Virus record (IMG/VR): IMGVR_UViG_3300045110_000357 | Location: 1-52,994 of that record | Origin: a virus | Length of the DNA stretch: 52,994 nt | Reading direction: 5' to 3' (one strand) | Shown: one piece after another, positions 36,964 through 47,600 of the stretch | Position numbering within the stretch: position 1 is the stretch's first letter | Layout: every line of letters starts with the position of its first letter | Program-made: the position numbers and the translations under genes | Notes under the pieces: generated by a model | What the model saw: only the letters and a program-made list of their open reading frames with translations | What the model was told of the DNA's origin: nothing | Databases searched by the model: none

Positions 36964-37923
36964 ATGACGAGTGAGCAGACCGATCTCGAAGAGCTATCAC
37001 CAGACGACTTCGATCCCGACAAGATCAACCCCGACGGGGAGATCTTCGACATGTCGCAGTGGTCGACCGAGCCACCCGGCACCCAGCCCGAGCAGGAGAT
37101 GCACCCCGGCGCCCTGACGCCGGATCACGTCAACGACTCTCTGGCGAGGATGCTCGAAGACACTCGCCCCGATGTGCCGCTGATCGCCGACCCGCCGGCC
37201 GGGACGGTGGAGCTGCTGTGGGGGATCGAGCGCGACGGCCACCGATACAAGACGGCGATCGTGCGAGAGCTGAACGGTGGCGACGAGGAAGCTCTGGCGC
37301 GGCTGCCAGCGGGCAACGTCAACTACAACGTCATGGTGGTCGACCTCCACCTGCGCTGTGGCGTCGTGCAGATCGGTGGGATCGACATCGCCAAGGACCG
37401 CAACGCCCTCGGTGAGTTGCTGATCTTCGATCGGGACATCCTGTTCAAGGAGATCCTGCTGACGACCTACGGCAAGCAGCGGACGTACCGCGACGTGCTG
37501 TGCCCCACGTGTGGCTTCGCCGTCGACCTGTACGTCGATGTCGAGGCGCTGGTCGAGATCCGTGACAATCGTGAGTTCAGCAGTGACCGCTTCGTCGCCG
37601 AGTTGCGCGACGGCAGGCAGGTGCTGATGCGCTACGTCAGCGGCAACGATCAGCTCGGGGTGTTCCAGTCCACGACCAGGCCGCTGACCACAGCGGAAGC
37701 GAACAGCGCCTTCCTCGCCTCGTGCGTCGAGAAGGTCGACGGCAAGGCCGTTGCCAACCCGCAGGAGTGGTCACGGGAGCTGGGTGCTGCCGACAGAGCG
37801 ACGATCGTGGAAGCTCTGCTCGCCATCCCCTCCATCGGATTCAAGGAGGTTGAAGTGCCCTGTGAGAAGTGTGGAGAGAGGCTCCCCACGAAGATCACTT
37901 GGGCCGATCTTCTACCGAGTTAA
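36964..37923 (+). CDS. Tail assembly chaperone / T4 gp26-like baseplate protein
   Basis: The 319 residues (ATG 36964, aaggagg) have an acidic N-terminus, then GIERDGHRYKTAIVRELNGG, DEEALAR, FDRDILFKEILLTTYGKQRT and VLCPTCGFAVDLYVD, the R-x-[LM]-x-G-x-D-E...D-R-x2-L...Y-G...C-P-x-C-G pattern of T4 gp26-like chaperone/baseplate proteins, and end with CEKCGERLPTKITWADLLPS, a second zinc pair. It lies just before the tape measure, as chaperones do. Its end overlaps a second frame, probably read by frameshifting. Confidence 0.8.
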   Translation: MTSEQTDLEELSPDDFDPDKINPDGEIFDMSQWSTEPPGTQPEQEMHPGALTPDHVNDSLARMLEDTRPDVPLIADPPAGTVELLWGIERDGHRYKTAIVRELNGGDEEALARLPAGNVNYNVMVVDLHLRCGVVQIGGIDIAKDRNALGELLIFDRDILFKEILLTTYGKQRTYRDVLCPTCGFAVDLYVDVEALVEIRDNREFSSDRFVAELRDGRQVLMRYVSGNDQLGVFQSTTRPLTTAEANSAFLASCVEKVDGKAVANPQEWSRELGAADRATIVEALLAIPSIGFKEVEVPCEKCGERLPTKITWADLLPS

Positions 37924-38095
37924 CTACCAGGCCGTCTACGCCCACTACACCCGGCTGGTCGAGACGTTCGGCTGGAACCCGACGATCTGCAAGGCGTTGA
38001 CGATTCGTGAGCGGAATTACTGGATCGAGTACATGGACTACAAGTCACGCATGGACCGCTATCGCAAGATGATGATCCCGATCAAGGCGTCGTAG
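37901..38095 (+). CDS. Frameshift extension of the tail chaperone
   Basis: A 64-codon segment in the +1 frame encodes VNYQAVYAHYTRLVETFGWN then ICKALTIRERNYWIEYMDYK, which resembles the small GW...LT..E..W proteins following chaperones in contractile systems. No ATG, GTG or TTG in this frame lies near its start, and the frame upstream is junk. It is probably made by +1 (or -2) frameshifting in the overlap 37901-37923, for example at GAT CTT CTA or CTA CCG AGT, yielding a fusion with the 319-residue protein. Confidence 0.65.
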   Translation, partial: GPIFYRVNYQAVYAHYTRLVETFGWNPTICKALTIRERNYWIEYMDYKSRMDRYRKMMIPIKAS

Positions 38096-38096
38096 G

Positions 38097-41000
38097 ATGC
38101 CGCCGCCCAACGAGCCGGCGGTCGGCCTGGGGGCGGCGTCGGGTACATCGAGCCGTTCGGGGAGAGGTCCATCGACCACCTCGCCCACGCCGACGACCAC
38201 GCTCTCCGCCAAGCTGAGCTGGGACGGCTTGAAGGGGATGGCGTCCTCGTGGAAGGAGGTCGCCACCGCCACCAGGGAGGTGCTCGCCAACCTCGGCGGG
38301 ATCATCTCGTTGGCGCGTACCGGCGGCTCGGTACTCAACAACCTCGGCAAGACCGGTACCGGTATCGGTGGCAGCACCGGCAGCACGCAGACCAGCAACC
38401 ACTGGCTCAACAACGTGCCGTCGGTGGCGGCGCGTCAGTCGAACGGCCCCGTCAACGGTGGTCTCCGTCCGGTCTCCGGGCCGGGCGGCAGCATGACGCC
38501 GTTCGTGAACAACGTGAACCGTGGGCCGGGTGCCACCGGCCCAGCAGCGGCACCATCTGCTGCCGCTCAGACAACGACAGCGGCGCCCACCGTCTCGTCT
38601 CTCGGCACTCCCTCGGCTCGTACTGCTGCGGCTGCTGTTGCCAACGCTGTCGGTGGCGGCGGCGGCGGTACGACAGGGACGGGAACGCCTGCGCCTTCCG
38701 GCGGTACCTCGATGCCGTGGATGAGCCGGCTCAACGTTGGGCTGAACATGGCGATGGTGGCGACTGCCGGCGTCGCCAACATGGCTTCCGATCGCCTCCA
38801 CCGCAACATCGTCGAGAGCATCCCGCTCTCGGCGCAGGCGACGTTCGCTGCCTCGATGTACGGGGGCAACCCCAACCAGATCGAGATGGATCGCTTCCGC
38901 ATGCTCGGTCAGTTCGCCGGGTCACGACAGGACGTTGCACAGACTGCAGCGCTGTCGTTCCGCATGGGTCAGACGCCGACCCAGGCAGCGCAGTACATGC
39001 AGGGTCTCGGCACAGCCACCCAGGCGTTCGGTGGTACGGCCACGACCACGCAGCTCGCTCAGGCCAATGCAGGGTTCCTCGATCCGATGGTGCTGCGCCG
39101 GCAGCGGTCGATGGGGATCCAGTACGCCCGTGTCGGCGGGCAGGTGCGCCAGCCATTCGACGTCGCCAAGGACTACATCCGCAACTACGAGCAGCGGTTC
39201 AACGGCGGGCGCAAGCTCAACCAGTTCGACTTCATCAACCTCGGCACGCCTGGCTCCGGCATCCGCATCCGCTTCCAGCAGTTGTACATGCTCGACGACG
39301 AGACGATCGACACCTGGATCGTCACCGCCGGTCTGCAGCAGGCGCAAGCCGGCGGGAACATCGACTACAACTCGTCGGCGGCGCTGTCGGCTGCCGGGCT
39401 GAACAAGAACCAGCTCGGCCTGCAGGCACTGAGCACGCAGACGGCTGGCTCCCGGCGCGAGGCGAGCTTCGCCCAGCAGAACCAGACGGGCGAGGTCAGC
39501 AACCTCCGCACCGAGGAGTCGATCCAGAACGCACTGGCCGGCGTCGAGGATGCCGCCAGTGGTCTGACCAACACGTTCGCCTCGCTCGAACGAGTGGTCA
39601 AGACGCTCACCGCCGGCCTCGGTCTCCTCGGCGGAGTGGGTCTCGCCCGCAGCATGTTGGGTGGTGGTGGTGGTGGCGGTGGCGGTGGCGGTCTGCTCGG
39701 TGGTCTGCTCCGCGGCGGCGGTTCTGCGGCCGAAGGTGAGGTGTCAGCCGGTGCCGGCGGGTTGAGTGCCGGCGGATCGTTCGCGCTGGGCACCATCGGA
39801 GCAGTAGGCGTAGGCATGGGCATCCAGCAGGCTGTCAACGCCAAGGATTGGGGTGACATCTTCCAGAGCACCGCCATGACCACGGCCGGCGGTGCTGCGC
39901 TCGGCGGGGCGGTTGGTGGCCCCCCCGGTGCGGTGATCGGTGCCGCTGGTGGGTTGGCGGTCGGTGTGGCTGCCAACATTTGGGGCCACTTCGTCGGCAG
40001 CGATGGGTTCACCGAGGAGGAGCAACGGGCAACGCAGGGCGCTCAGATCCAGGCCGCTGACATGTCCGACAAGCAGATCATCAACGCCTACCGGCACTGG
40101 TACATGACCGAAGGCCCGGGACATGGGATGAAGAAGAATCCTGACGGGACGTACCAGTCAGGTACCGGGTTGGCGCGTCCACAGGAACCGAGGCTCACCG
40201 ACTTCAACTCTCTTCGTGTCGACCCGTACAAGTACCCGGTGATCTCCGGGTACATCGACATGTACCAGCGGCGCCGAGCGCAGTTGATTGTCGCCTGGAT
40301 GGACGCCGCAAAGTCCCGCAACCCCGAGACCTTCAACAAGGCTGCCGAGTTCGGTGGAATGCAGGATGAGTTCACCGGGACGGCTCACTGGCTCGGCGAG
40401 TGGCAGGACGTCCGCGAGAAGTTCAACACGTTCGCTACGACCGGCGGCATGATCGACGACGACGACTTCCACGATGCCGGCGACAGGCTCATCTCTGTCA
40501 CGAAGGCCGTGCGCGCCCCGACGTACTACAAGAGGTATGAGGGCGGGGCGGATGAGCGTGCGATCTACGACGAGTTCTTCCCCGGACTCACGAACCCGAT
40601 GCAGATCAAGCCCGACTACAGCGAGGCCGCTACAGCGGTAGCCAACCTGTACTCGACGCCGCTCAACGGACAGACCGGCGATCCCACCGATCCGGCCGCT
40701 ACCGCCACCTCCACCGACACCAGTGGGCAGTACGCCTTCGTCAACCGGATGCCGATGGCCCCGGAACCGCACGATGCTTCGTGGAACGGGATGCACCCGA
40801 TCATGAAGAAGCGGATCCTGGCGATGATCGCAGGGTCCAAGGGCAAGGTGCACTGGGAGGCCGGCGGCGGTACCCGTTCGACCGAGCAGCAGCGGGCGAT
40901 GTTCCTCGACCGCTATCGGCCCGGCCCCGGGCGCGGCGAGGTCACCTGGAACGGGCAGAAGTGGCACCACGTCAGTGGTGCTGCTGCCGCTCCGCCAGGT

Positions 41001-42185
41001 CGCTCGATGCACGAGATCGGTCTCGCCGCCGACATGGGTGGCGACATGGGCTGGATCGTGGCGCACTCCAAGGCGTACGGCCTGCGGAGCTTCTTCGACG
41101 TCAACGACGAGCCGTGGCACGTGCAGCCGGCCGAGCTGCCCGGTAGCCGCTCTGCGTACGAGAAGCAAGGGCTGGACAAGGTGTGGGGCACGTCGGCGGC
41201 GTCCAATGGCGCTGCTACCGACACCACCGCGACCGCTGGTGACAGTGGTAGTGGCGGCGGCGGTGGTGGAGGCGGCGGCGGCGCCAGCATCTCCTCTGGC
41301 CTCGGTGGTAGCAGTGCAGGTCTCCTCAGTCAGGGCACGTCGAGCCTGGCGACGTTGCAGGGCGGCGCCGGCTTCATGGGCGGCGGTGGTGGCGGTGGTG
41401 GCGACACCAGCACGGTGACCGACGCAGCAGCGCCCGACACGACGAGCACGTACACGGGCGGCAAGATGACCGGCGACGATGTCGCCAAGATGGCCTACGA
41501 GGTCGGCTTCCGCGGCCAGGGTCTGATCAACGTCATCGGCATCACCAACCGTGAGTCGGATTGGGATCCGTCGGCGCACAACACCAACCGCGGTACCGGC
41601 GACAACAGCTACGGCCTGGGCCAGATCAACATGCTCGGCAGCCTCGGCCCCGAGCGCGCCCGCCTGTTCGGGATCACCAACTACGACGACCTGCTCAACC
41701 CGAAGACGAACCTGATGGCCATGTACAAGCTGTCGGGCAACGGCCAGAACTTCGGTCCATGGCTCTCGTACCGCCCCGGCCTCGAACTGAGCCAGAAGCG
41801 CATCCAGATCGCCACCGAGATCGTCAAGCGACTGCACCTCGGTGATGCAGCGTTCGATCATGGTGATGACGGTCGGCGGGGCAGCGTCCTGTCTGCTCGC
41901 GAGGAGAGCGAGGCGCGCCGTATCATCGCCAGCGCTCACCTCGGCGATCCGATCTCAGAGTCGGGGATGGGAGCCAGCTCGTTCGGCGGGGCCGCTCTCC
42001 CGCCCGGCAGAACCGTCGGGGGCTTCTCTCGTTCGATGAGGAGTGCGGTCGGCGGCGGTGTCACCGTCAACGTCACGATCCAGTCGCAAGGCAACTACGC
42101 CTACGACGCACAACGATTGGCCAAGGCGGTGCGCCCGGCGATCGAGGCCGAGTACGCCGAGGTCACAGCGAAGAGGAGCACGTAA
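38097..42185 (+). CDS. Tape measure protein with two peptidoglycan hydrolase domains
   Basis: The 1362-residue protein sets tail length and is ejected during infection. The N-terminal 600 residues are Gly/Ala/Ser-rich with several hydrophobic segments (LLGGVGLARSML, TTAGGAALGGAVGGPPGAVI). Residues about 885-1025 form an M15/VanY-type zinc peptidase: GGGTRSTEQQ (R927), SMHEIGLAADM (H972, D979), EPWHVQP (H1008). Residues about 1135-1240 form a lytic transglycosylase-like domain: NRESDWDP (catalytic Glu1153), SYGLGQIN. Both probably thin the cell wall at the entry site. Confidence 0.9.
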   Translation: MPPPNEPAVGLGAASGTSSRSGRGPSTTSPTPTTTLSAKLSWDGLKGMASSWKEVATATREVLANLGGIISLARTGGSVLNNLGKTGTGIGGSTGSTQTSNHWLNNVPSVAARQSNGPVNGGLRPVSGPGGSMTPFVNNVNRGPGATGPAAAPSAAAQTTTAAPTVSSLGTPSARTAAAAVANAVGGGGGGTTGTGTPAPSGGTSMPWMSRLNVGLNMAMVATAGVANMASDRLHRNIVESIPLSAQATFAASMYGGNPNQIEMDRFRMLGQFAGSRQDVAQTAALSFRMGQTPTQAAQYMQGLGTATQAFGGTATTTQLAQANAGFLDPMVLRRQRSMGIQYARVGGQVRQPFDVAKDYIRNYEQRFNGGRKLNQFDFINLGTPGSGIRIRFQQLYMLDDETIDTWIVTAGLQQAQAGGNIDYNSSAALSAAGLNKNQLGLQALSTQTAGSRREASFAQQNQTGEVSNLRTEESIQNALAGVEDAASGLTNTFASLERVVKTLTAGLGLLGGVGLARSMLGGGGGGGGGGGLLGGLLRGGGSAAEGEVSAGAGGLSAGGSFALGTIGAVGVGMGIQQAVNAKDWGDIFQSTAMTTAGGAALGGAVGGPPGAVIGAAGGLAVGVAANIWGHFVGSDGFTEEEQRATQGAQIQAADMSDKQIINAYRHWYMTEGPGHGMKKNPDGTYQSGTGLARPQEPRLTDFNSLRVDPYKYPVISGYIDMYQRRRAQLIVAWMDAAKSRNPETFNKAAEFGGMQDEFTGTAHWLGEWQDVREKFNTFATTGGMIDDDDFHDAGDRLISVTKAVRAPTYYKRYEGGADERAIYDEFFPGLTNPMQIKPDYSEAATAVANLYSTPLNGQTGDPTDPAATATSTDTSGQYAFVNRMPMAPEPHDASWNGMHPIMKKRILAMIAGSKGKVHWEAGGGTRSTEQQRAMFLDRYRPGPGRGEVTWNGQKWHHVSGAAAAPPGRSMHEIGLAADMGGDMGWIVAHSKAYGLRSFFDVNDEPWHVQPAELPGSRSAYEKQGLDKVWGTSAASNGAATDTTATAGDSGSGGGGGGGGGGASISSGLGGSSAGLLSQGTSSLATLQGGAGFMGGGGGGGGDTSTVTDAAAPDTTSTYTGGKMTGDDVAKMAYEVGFRGQGLINVIGITNRESDWDPSAHNTNRGTGDNSYGLGQINMLGSLGPERARLFGITNYDDLLNPKTNLMAMYKLSGNGQNFGPWLSYRPGLELSQKRIQIATEIVKRLHLGDAAFDHGDDGRRGSVLSAREESEARRIIASAHLGDPISESGMGASSFGGAALPPGRTVGGFSRSMRSAVGGGVTVNVTIQSQGNYAYDAQRLAKAVRPAIEAEYAEVTAKRST

Positions 42186-43357
42186 TGGGGACGACAGGTA
42201 CCGCCGGAGCAGCTCAGCCGTCACAGTTGCCGGTTGGCAGCACCGCCATCAACACCACGTACAGCATCAACAACGACTACCTCTACCCCCGCTACGTAGC
42301 TCCTCCGATGCTGGACGGGCTGTTCCAGAACAGTACGTGGTGGACGAGGCTGTGGGGGACCGGTCTGGTCCGCGGCTGGATCTACCCGTGCGACATCGAC
42401 CCCGAGCTGATCACGGCAGCAGCAGCAACCGACCCATCCACTGCGGCCTCCACCGTGGTGTCGGCGCGGATGGCGTTGGAGCAAGGCACCACGACCACGA
42501 CGACCACCGACGCCAACCCTCAGGGCCACTTTGCTGTTGGTCCTGGCGCAACGTTGCAGACCGGTGAGAAGAAGACGAAGCCGAAGCGGATTCGCTTCTC
42601 GCAGGGCAAGCAGTTCCAGTTCAATCCTTTCTCGGCCAGCCTGACGATCGACTTCCAGCACGCCTCGGCGCCGGCCGAGACGTTGCAGACGAATGGCACA
42701 GCTTCGGAGTCACAGGTCGGCACGGCGACGACCGGCATCGAGATGTTCTTCGATCGCTCGATGGAGGTGGCTGCGGCCACCGCCGGGGTCAAGAAGGTAG
42801 ACGGTCACACCATCGATCCGATCTTCGCCGACGTCGGCGTGCAGAAGGATCTGTGGGACGTCTACCGGGTCATCCTCGGCGGCGACCAGGACTACTTCGC
42901 CAAGATCGGATCCACCCTCGTCAACATCGACACCGTCTACGGGATGAAGGTCCAGCCCGGCAGCATCACCGACATGACGGGCCGGCTGTTCGACCTCGGG
43001 GCGCAGGGCATCTCGGCGTGGGGCCGTGGCGTGGCCGTCTACTACAACCCGAACATGGTGTTCATTGGCTGGGTCAGCTCGATGGCGTTCACCTACGCCG
43101 AGTTCAACGCCAACTACATCCCGACGAAAGCGAAGATGGACATGGGACTGCAAGTGCTCTACTCGACCTCGGAGTCGGGCGGCGATGCGTTCGTCAATTC
43201 GACCGACACCACCACCGACCCCACTGTCGTCGCCACCACCGTCCAGAACCCCGACGGGACCACCACCCACACGCAGACCAACCCGGCCACGTACACCGCC
43301 TCCGACTACAACCCGCCGACACAGACCACCTCCGCCGGCACCCACTACACGGTCTAG
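42185..43357 (+). CDS. Tube-initiator/baseplate protein (CIS tube-like)
   Basis: The 390-residue protein follows the tape measure with one shared base. FQFNPFSASLTIDFQ near residue 140 is the F-x-[FY]-N-P-x-x-[FL] element of contractile injection system tube-type proteins (Afp7/gp53-gp54 neighbourhood), and GWVSSMAFTYAEFNANYIPT near residue 300 is the matching C-terminal strand. Its position before the LysM gene is that expected for a tube initiator. The last 50 residues are Thr-rich. Confidence 0.75.
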   Translation: MGTTGTAGAAQPSQLPVGSTAINTTYSINNDYLYPRYVAPPMLDGLFQNSTWWTRLWGTGLVRGWIYPCDIDPELITAAAATDPSTAASTVVSARMALEQGTTTTTTTDANPQGHFAVGPGATLQTGEKKTKPKRIRFSQGKQFQFNPFSASLTIDFQHASAPAETLQTNGTASESQVGTATTGIEMFFDRSMEVAAATAGVKKVDGHTIDPIFADVGVQKDLWDVYRVILGGDQDYFAKIGSTLVNIDTVYGMKVQPGSITDMTGRLFDLGAQGISAWGRGVAVYYNPNMVFIGWVSSMAFTYAEFNANYIPTKAKMDMGLQVLYSTSESGGDAFVNSTDTTTDPTVVATTVQNPDGTTTHTQTNPATYTASDYNPPTQTTSAGTHYTV

Positions 43358-43360
43358 GGT
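43355..43360 (+). promoter_or_regulatory. Leaderless -10-like box TAGGGT
   Basis: TAGGGT overlaps the stop of the preceding gene and ends 6 nt before GTG 43367. No ribosome site lies between. Confidence 0.5.
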
Positions 43361-43366
43361 CGAATC

Positions 43367-43630
43367 GTGGACCGCTACGTCAACCAGAAGACGGTGAGCA
43401 TGCCGCACAGCAACGGCACGCAGGTCACCGTGGTACTGCGCCGGCCGATCTTCCCGTCGCGGCAGAAGTTCATGACGTACACCGCCACTGCTGCTGATGC
43501 GATGTGGACGTTGGCCGATCGGTTCTACAAGAACACCTTCGACTGGTGGACGATCGCCGACATGAACCCACACGTCGAGTGCCCCGATGATCTCCACTAC
43601 GGGACGCAGTTGCTGCTTCCGGTGACGTGA
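43367..43630 (+). CDS. LysM-domain baseplate protein
   Basis: The 87 residues contain a LysM-like fold: YTATAADAMWTLADRFYKNT, FDWWTIADMNPHVECPDDLH and YGTQLLLPV. In contractile tails a LysM protein links the tube initiator to the hub (gpX/gp53 role), binding the spike complex or peptidoglycan. It starts at GTG 43367 and precedes the hub gene by one base. Confidence 0.85.
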   Translation: MDRYVNQKTVSMPHSNGTQVTVVLRRPIFPSRQKFMTYTATAADAMWTLADRFYKNTFDWWTIADMNPHVECPDDLHYGTQLLLPVT

Positions 43631-43631
43631 C

Positions 43632-44657
43632 ATGGCGGACGTCTTCGTTGTCGACAAGTACGCGCTCGACGTCCCCAACTACACCATCGAGGAACGCTGT
43701 GGGCAGCACGACCTGCTGACGGTGACCGGGGCGGGGGCGGCGGGCCTCTACAACTACGCCGGCAAGCCGGCGAGCTTGTCGATCGACAGCGGGTCCAACT
43801 CTCGGGTCATCGTCGGGTACCTGGATACCGCAGTGACGACCACCGGGCAGAAGGACCAGTCGGTCGTCACGGCGTTCATGCTCGGGGCGTCGAGCGCCCT
43901 GCGCTCGGGCAGCGAGCGCAAGTGGAAGGACAAGCGCCCCTTCGAGATCGCCTCCGACGTCGTGCGTCCCTACGGGTTCTGCTTGGAGATGGACACCTAC
44001 AAGTTCTCCATCCCGTTGTTCGTGCAGTCGGCTGAGAGCGACTGGCAGCTCCTCAACCGTCTGGCCGACGAGATCGGGATGCAGCTCATCGGCACCAACA
44101 CCGTGATCCGCATGATCGACCCGATCATGGAGATCCGTCGGCGCAAGCTGCGCCCGCTGTTCACTCTCGACGTCACCAAGCTCATCAGCTACAGCAGCGC
44201 CCACAACTCCATCCCGCTCGGCTTCGAGGCGCGGGTGTTCTCCGGCATCGACAAGTTCGGGCAGACGTTCAGGGTCGTCGCCAACGAGGGAGCATCGATC
44301 ACACTGCCGGCGGCAGAGACCGTGTCCTCGTTGGAGGAGGCGCTGCTCGCCAAGGAGCGCATCGAGCGGCGCCGTCACCGGATGCGTCGAGCGCAATGCG
44401 TGTTGAAGTTCAACCCCATCCTGCGCTCCGGTACGACGATCGCACTGACCAACGGCACCGAGACCAACGTGTGGTTCATCACCGAGTCCCAGCACATGAT
44501 GGCCGCTCGTGGTGACTCGAAGACGATGCTGAGCCTGTACCGCGACGAGGATGACCAGAAGGCTGTCATCGATGCCTGGCGCCAGTCGATGTGGCCGCGG
44601 CCGGTCAAGTCACAGGACCATTGGGTCGGTACCGAGCGGTGGGAGCGCGAGCTGTGA
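43632..44657 (+). CDS. Baseplate hub protein (gpD/gp27-like)
   Basis: The 341-residue protein matches the hub family in order: an N-terminal beta domain, GKPASLSIDSGSNSRVIVGY, RPFEIASDVVRPYGF, FVQSAESDWQLLNRLADEIG and a C-terminal IALTNGTETNVWFITESQH. The S-x-W-x-L-[LA]-x2-L-A-x3-G segment is typical of gpD/VgrG-type hub domains. It links the tube to the spike and overlaps the next gene. Confidence 0.85.
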   Translation: MADVFVVDKYALDVPNYTIEERCGQHDLLTVTGAGAAGLYNYAGKPASLSIDSGSNSRVIVGYLDTAVTTTGQKDQSVVTAFMLGASSALRSGSERKWKDKRPFEIASDVVRPYGFCLEMDTYKFSIPLFVQSAESDWQLLNRLADEIGMQLIGTNTVIRMIDPIMEIRRRKLRPLFTLDVTKLISYSSAHNSIPLGFEARVFSGIDKFGQTFRVVANEGASITLPAAETVSSLEEALLAKERIERRRHRMRRAQCVLKFNPILRSGTTIALTNGTETNVWFITESQHMMAARGDSKTMLSLYRDEDDQKAVIDAWRQSMWPRPVKSQDHWVGTERWEREL

Positions 44658-47600
44658 GCGGCGAGCTGTCGGTCTACGAGGCGTTCGTACGTAGCTTCGA
44701 CACGGCGACGAAGATCGCCACCGTCGTCATGCCCGGGCCGTACGGGATGGAGCCGATCGAGGCGGCGCCGTTCACCCGCAACGGTGCTCCGCTGACGAGC
44801 CTCGACACCCTCACGTCCGGTGACCGAGTTGTTGTGGTGATGCACAACAACAACGTGCCCGAGTGGGTCTCGACGTACACCGACTGGCCGGCGACAGCTA
44901 ACGCTCTCTACGTCAACACCACCGGGGACACGATGACCGGGGCGTTGACGCTGTCTGGTCCGCCGTCGAGTGCACTGCACGCAGCGACCAAGGCGTACGT
45001 CGATGGCTCGGTGTTCGTGCCCGACGTGTACCAGGCGACGAGCCAGGCGCAGATGCTGGCGCTGCCGGCGACCAAGGGCGACTACTGCATCCGCAACGAC
45101 GTCGCCAAGACGTTCATCCTGCAGGCTGCTCCGCCGACCGTGCTGGCCAACTGGATCGAGCTGGCCACACCTGACGCTTCGGCCGCTGCTGCGGCCGCAG
45201 TGGCGGCGCACGTGGCGCTCGCCGACCCGCACACGCAGTACCTCACCAAGACGTTGGCAGCCTCGACCTACACCACGGTCACCACGTACAACGCCCACGT
45301 CGCAGCGGCCGATCCCCACCCCGGCTACACCACGCCCACCGAGGTGACGGCACAGATCGCCACCGACATCGCCACCCACGTGGCAGCCGGCGACCCGCAC
45401 CCTGTGTACACGACCGGCACCGAGCTGACAGCGGCGTTCACCGCCCACACCAGCCAGGCCGACCCGCACCCGGTGTACGCCACCGATGGGGACTTGTCGC
45501 TGCACGTCTCTGCTGCCGACGCCCACCCGCAGTACCTCTCCGAGTCGGAGATGGATGCGGCGATCCTCGCCCACGTGCAGGCGCCCGACCCGCACCCGAC
45601 CTACATGACGCAGACGGAGTCGGACCTCCTCTACCGCAACGCCAGCTACCTCAACACCGGCACGCTGAACAACGCCCTGCTGGCCAACCCGATCACCTCG
45701 AACACCACCGGCACCGCTGCAGCGTGGACGACGGCGCGCACGTTCACGCTCGCCGGCAACGTCACCGGTAGCGCCTCGGTCAAGGGCGACGCCAACGTCT
45801 CGCTGACGGCGACGGTCGTCAACGACAGCCACACCCACAACACGCAGTATTACGACAAGGCGACAAGCGACGCCCGCTACGTCGATGTCACGGGCGACGT
45901 GATCACCTCGGGCCTGCTTTCGTTCGGCTCGCGGCTCGGTCAGCACCTCGGTCTCAACTCGACGACGTTCGGCATCGGTGCGCAGACCAACAACACCTAC
46001 TTCCGTACCGCCAGCGGCTTCCGCTTCTACCTCGGTGGTGTGCATTCCGACACCGCTGGTGCGCCAGGGGCCGGCGGCATCGAGCTGCTCAACATCACCA
46101 CCAGCTCGGTGCAGTTCAAGGCGCGCAACCTCGCCACCGAGATGTACGTGCAGGCACGTGGGATGAACCTCGTCGCCAACGGCTCGGGCCTGACCGGCGA
46201 CAACACCAACTTCTCGACCTTCAACTACAACAGCGTCGAGAGCTTTGCCGGTGGTGGCAGCTTCACCTACAACGGCCCCGACGCCAACCGCGAGATCGAC
46301 GAGTTCATCCCCGTCGATCCGAGCCGGCGCTACAAGTACTCGTACGCCATCAAGCTCCTGTCGTTCAGCCAGGCCGGCGAGACACCGAACCACTACGGCC
46401 TCGTCGACAGCTACGACACCGACGGCCTGTCGATCCAGTCGTACCACGTGATGAAGCTGCCCGGCTCGGCGCTGACCACGCTGGCCGTCGCCCTCGCTCC
46501 CGGCGCCACCACGATCACGCTGACGTCGGCTGTTGGCTGGCACAACGGCGCCTCGACGGCGAGCAAGTACATCGCCTTCTACCCGTACACCAACGCTCAG
46601 GGATACACGTATCCCTTCTACACGTACACCCGCAACGTCACTGCTGCGGACATGTGGGCGAGCGGTGCGATCTCGGGCAACGTCATCACACTGCGCACCC
46701 CGTGGGCCGGCTCCTCGTACGCCATCGGCACCCCGGTGGCCAACGCCATCGCTGGTGGCACCTACGACTACATCGCCGGCTCGAACGTGGCGACGCCGAC
46801 AGTGTGGACGGTCTTCTCGGGATCGATCGGCAAGCTCGACAGCGAGACCTTCACCGATCCCTCGATCACTCCCGTGCCGGCGAGCACTGGTGCGTACCAG
46901 TCGCCGAGCGGCTTCCGTTGGGGCACCGCCTTCGTCAAGGTCGGCTGGCTGCTGAGCTACAACACGCCGGTCGGCACAGCCAACACTGCTGTCGACGCTG
47001 TCACGTTCGAGACGATCTCCACCGGCAGCGACAGCATGACGTTCACCGGCTCGCCGCCGTTCGCTGTCACCTCGACGACGCTGGTGCCCAACCTCAACGC
47101 CGACATGGTCGACGGGCTGCACGCCGCCGCCTTCCTGCAGCTGACACCTGGCGGCACCGTGGTCGGCAACCTCGTCGTCAACCCGGGCACGCTCAGCTTC
47201 GGCAGCAACCTCGGCCAGCGGCTCAACCTCTACGGCACGACGTTCGGAATCGGCGCACAGACCAACGCCGAGTACTTCCGTACTCCCTCCGACTTCTACT
47301 GGTACTCGGGCGGTGTCCACTCCGACACTCAGGGTGCAGCCGGTGCCGGCGGCACGTCGTTGATGTCGCTGTCGTCGTCGGTGTTCAAGTACAAGACGTA
47401 CGACGTCTGGCACAAGGGCAACATGGGCAGCGGCTCGACACTCGACGCCGACCTGCTCGACAACCACGACTCGATCTACTTCGCCAACCGCACCGAGATG
47501 GAGGCGCTGCTCGGCGACCTGATGTTCGTCGGCGTGTATGACGCCGCCAAGTACGTCGAGTCCAACCTCGCCACTTGGCCGCAACCGATCTGGACCGGGG

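Noticed and set aside
37751-37900. Independent start for the second chaperone frame at GTG 37751
   Set aside because: The first 50 residues from that start are Arg/Ser/Pro-rich out-of-frame composition under the chaperone gene. Frameshifting explains the pattern better.
40158-41939. A 593-codon leftward open frame opposite the tape measure gene
   Set aside because: It is a shadow of the GC-rich tape measure gene. It lacks a credible start region and domain.
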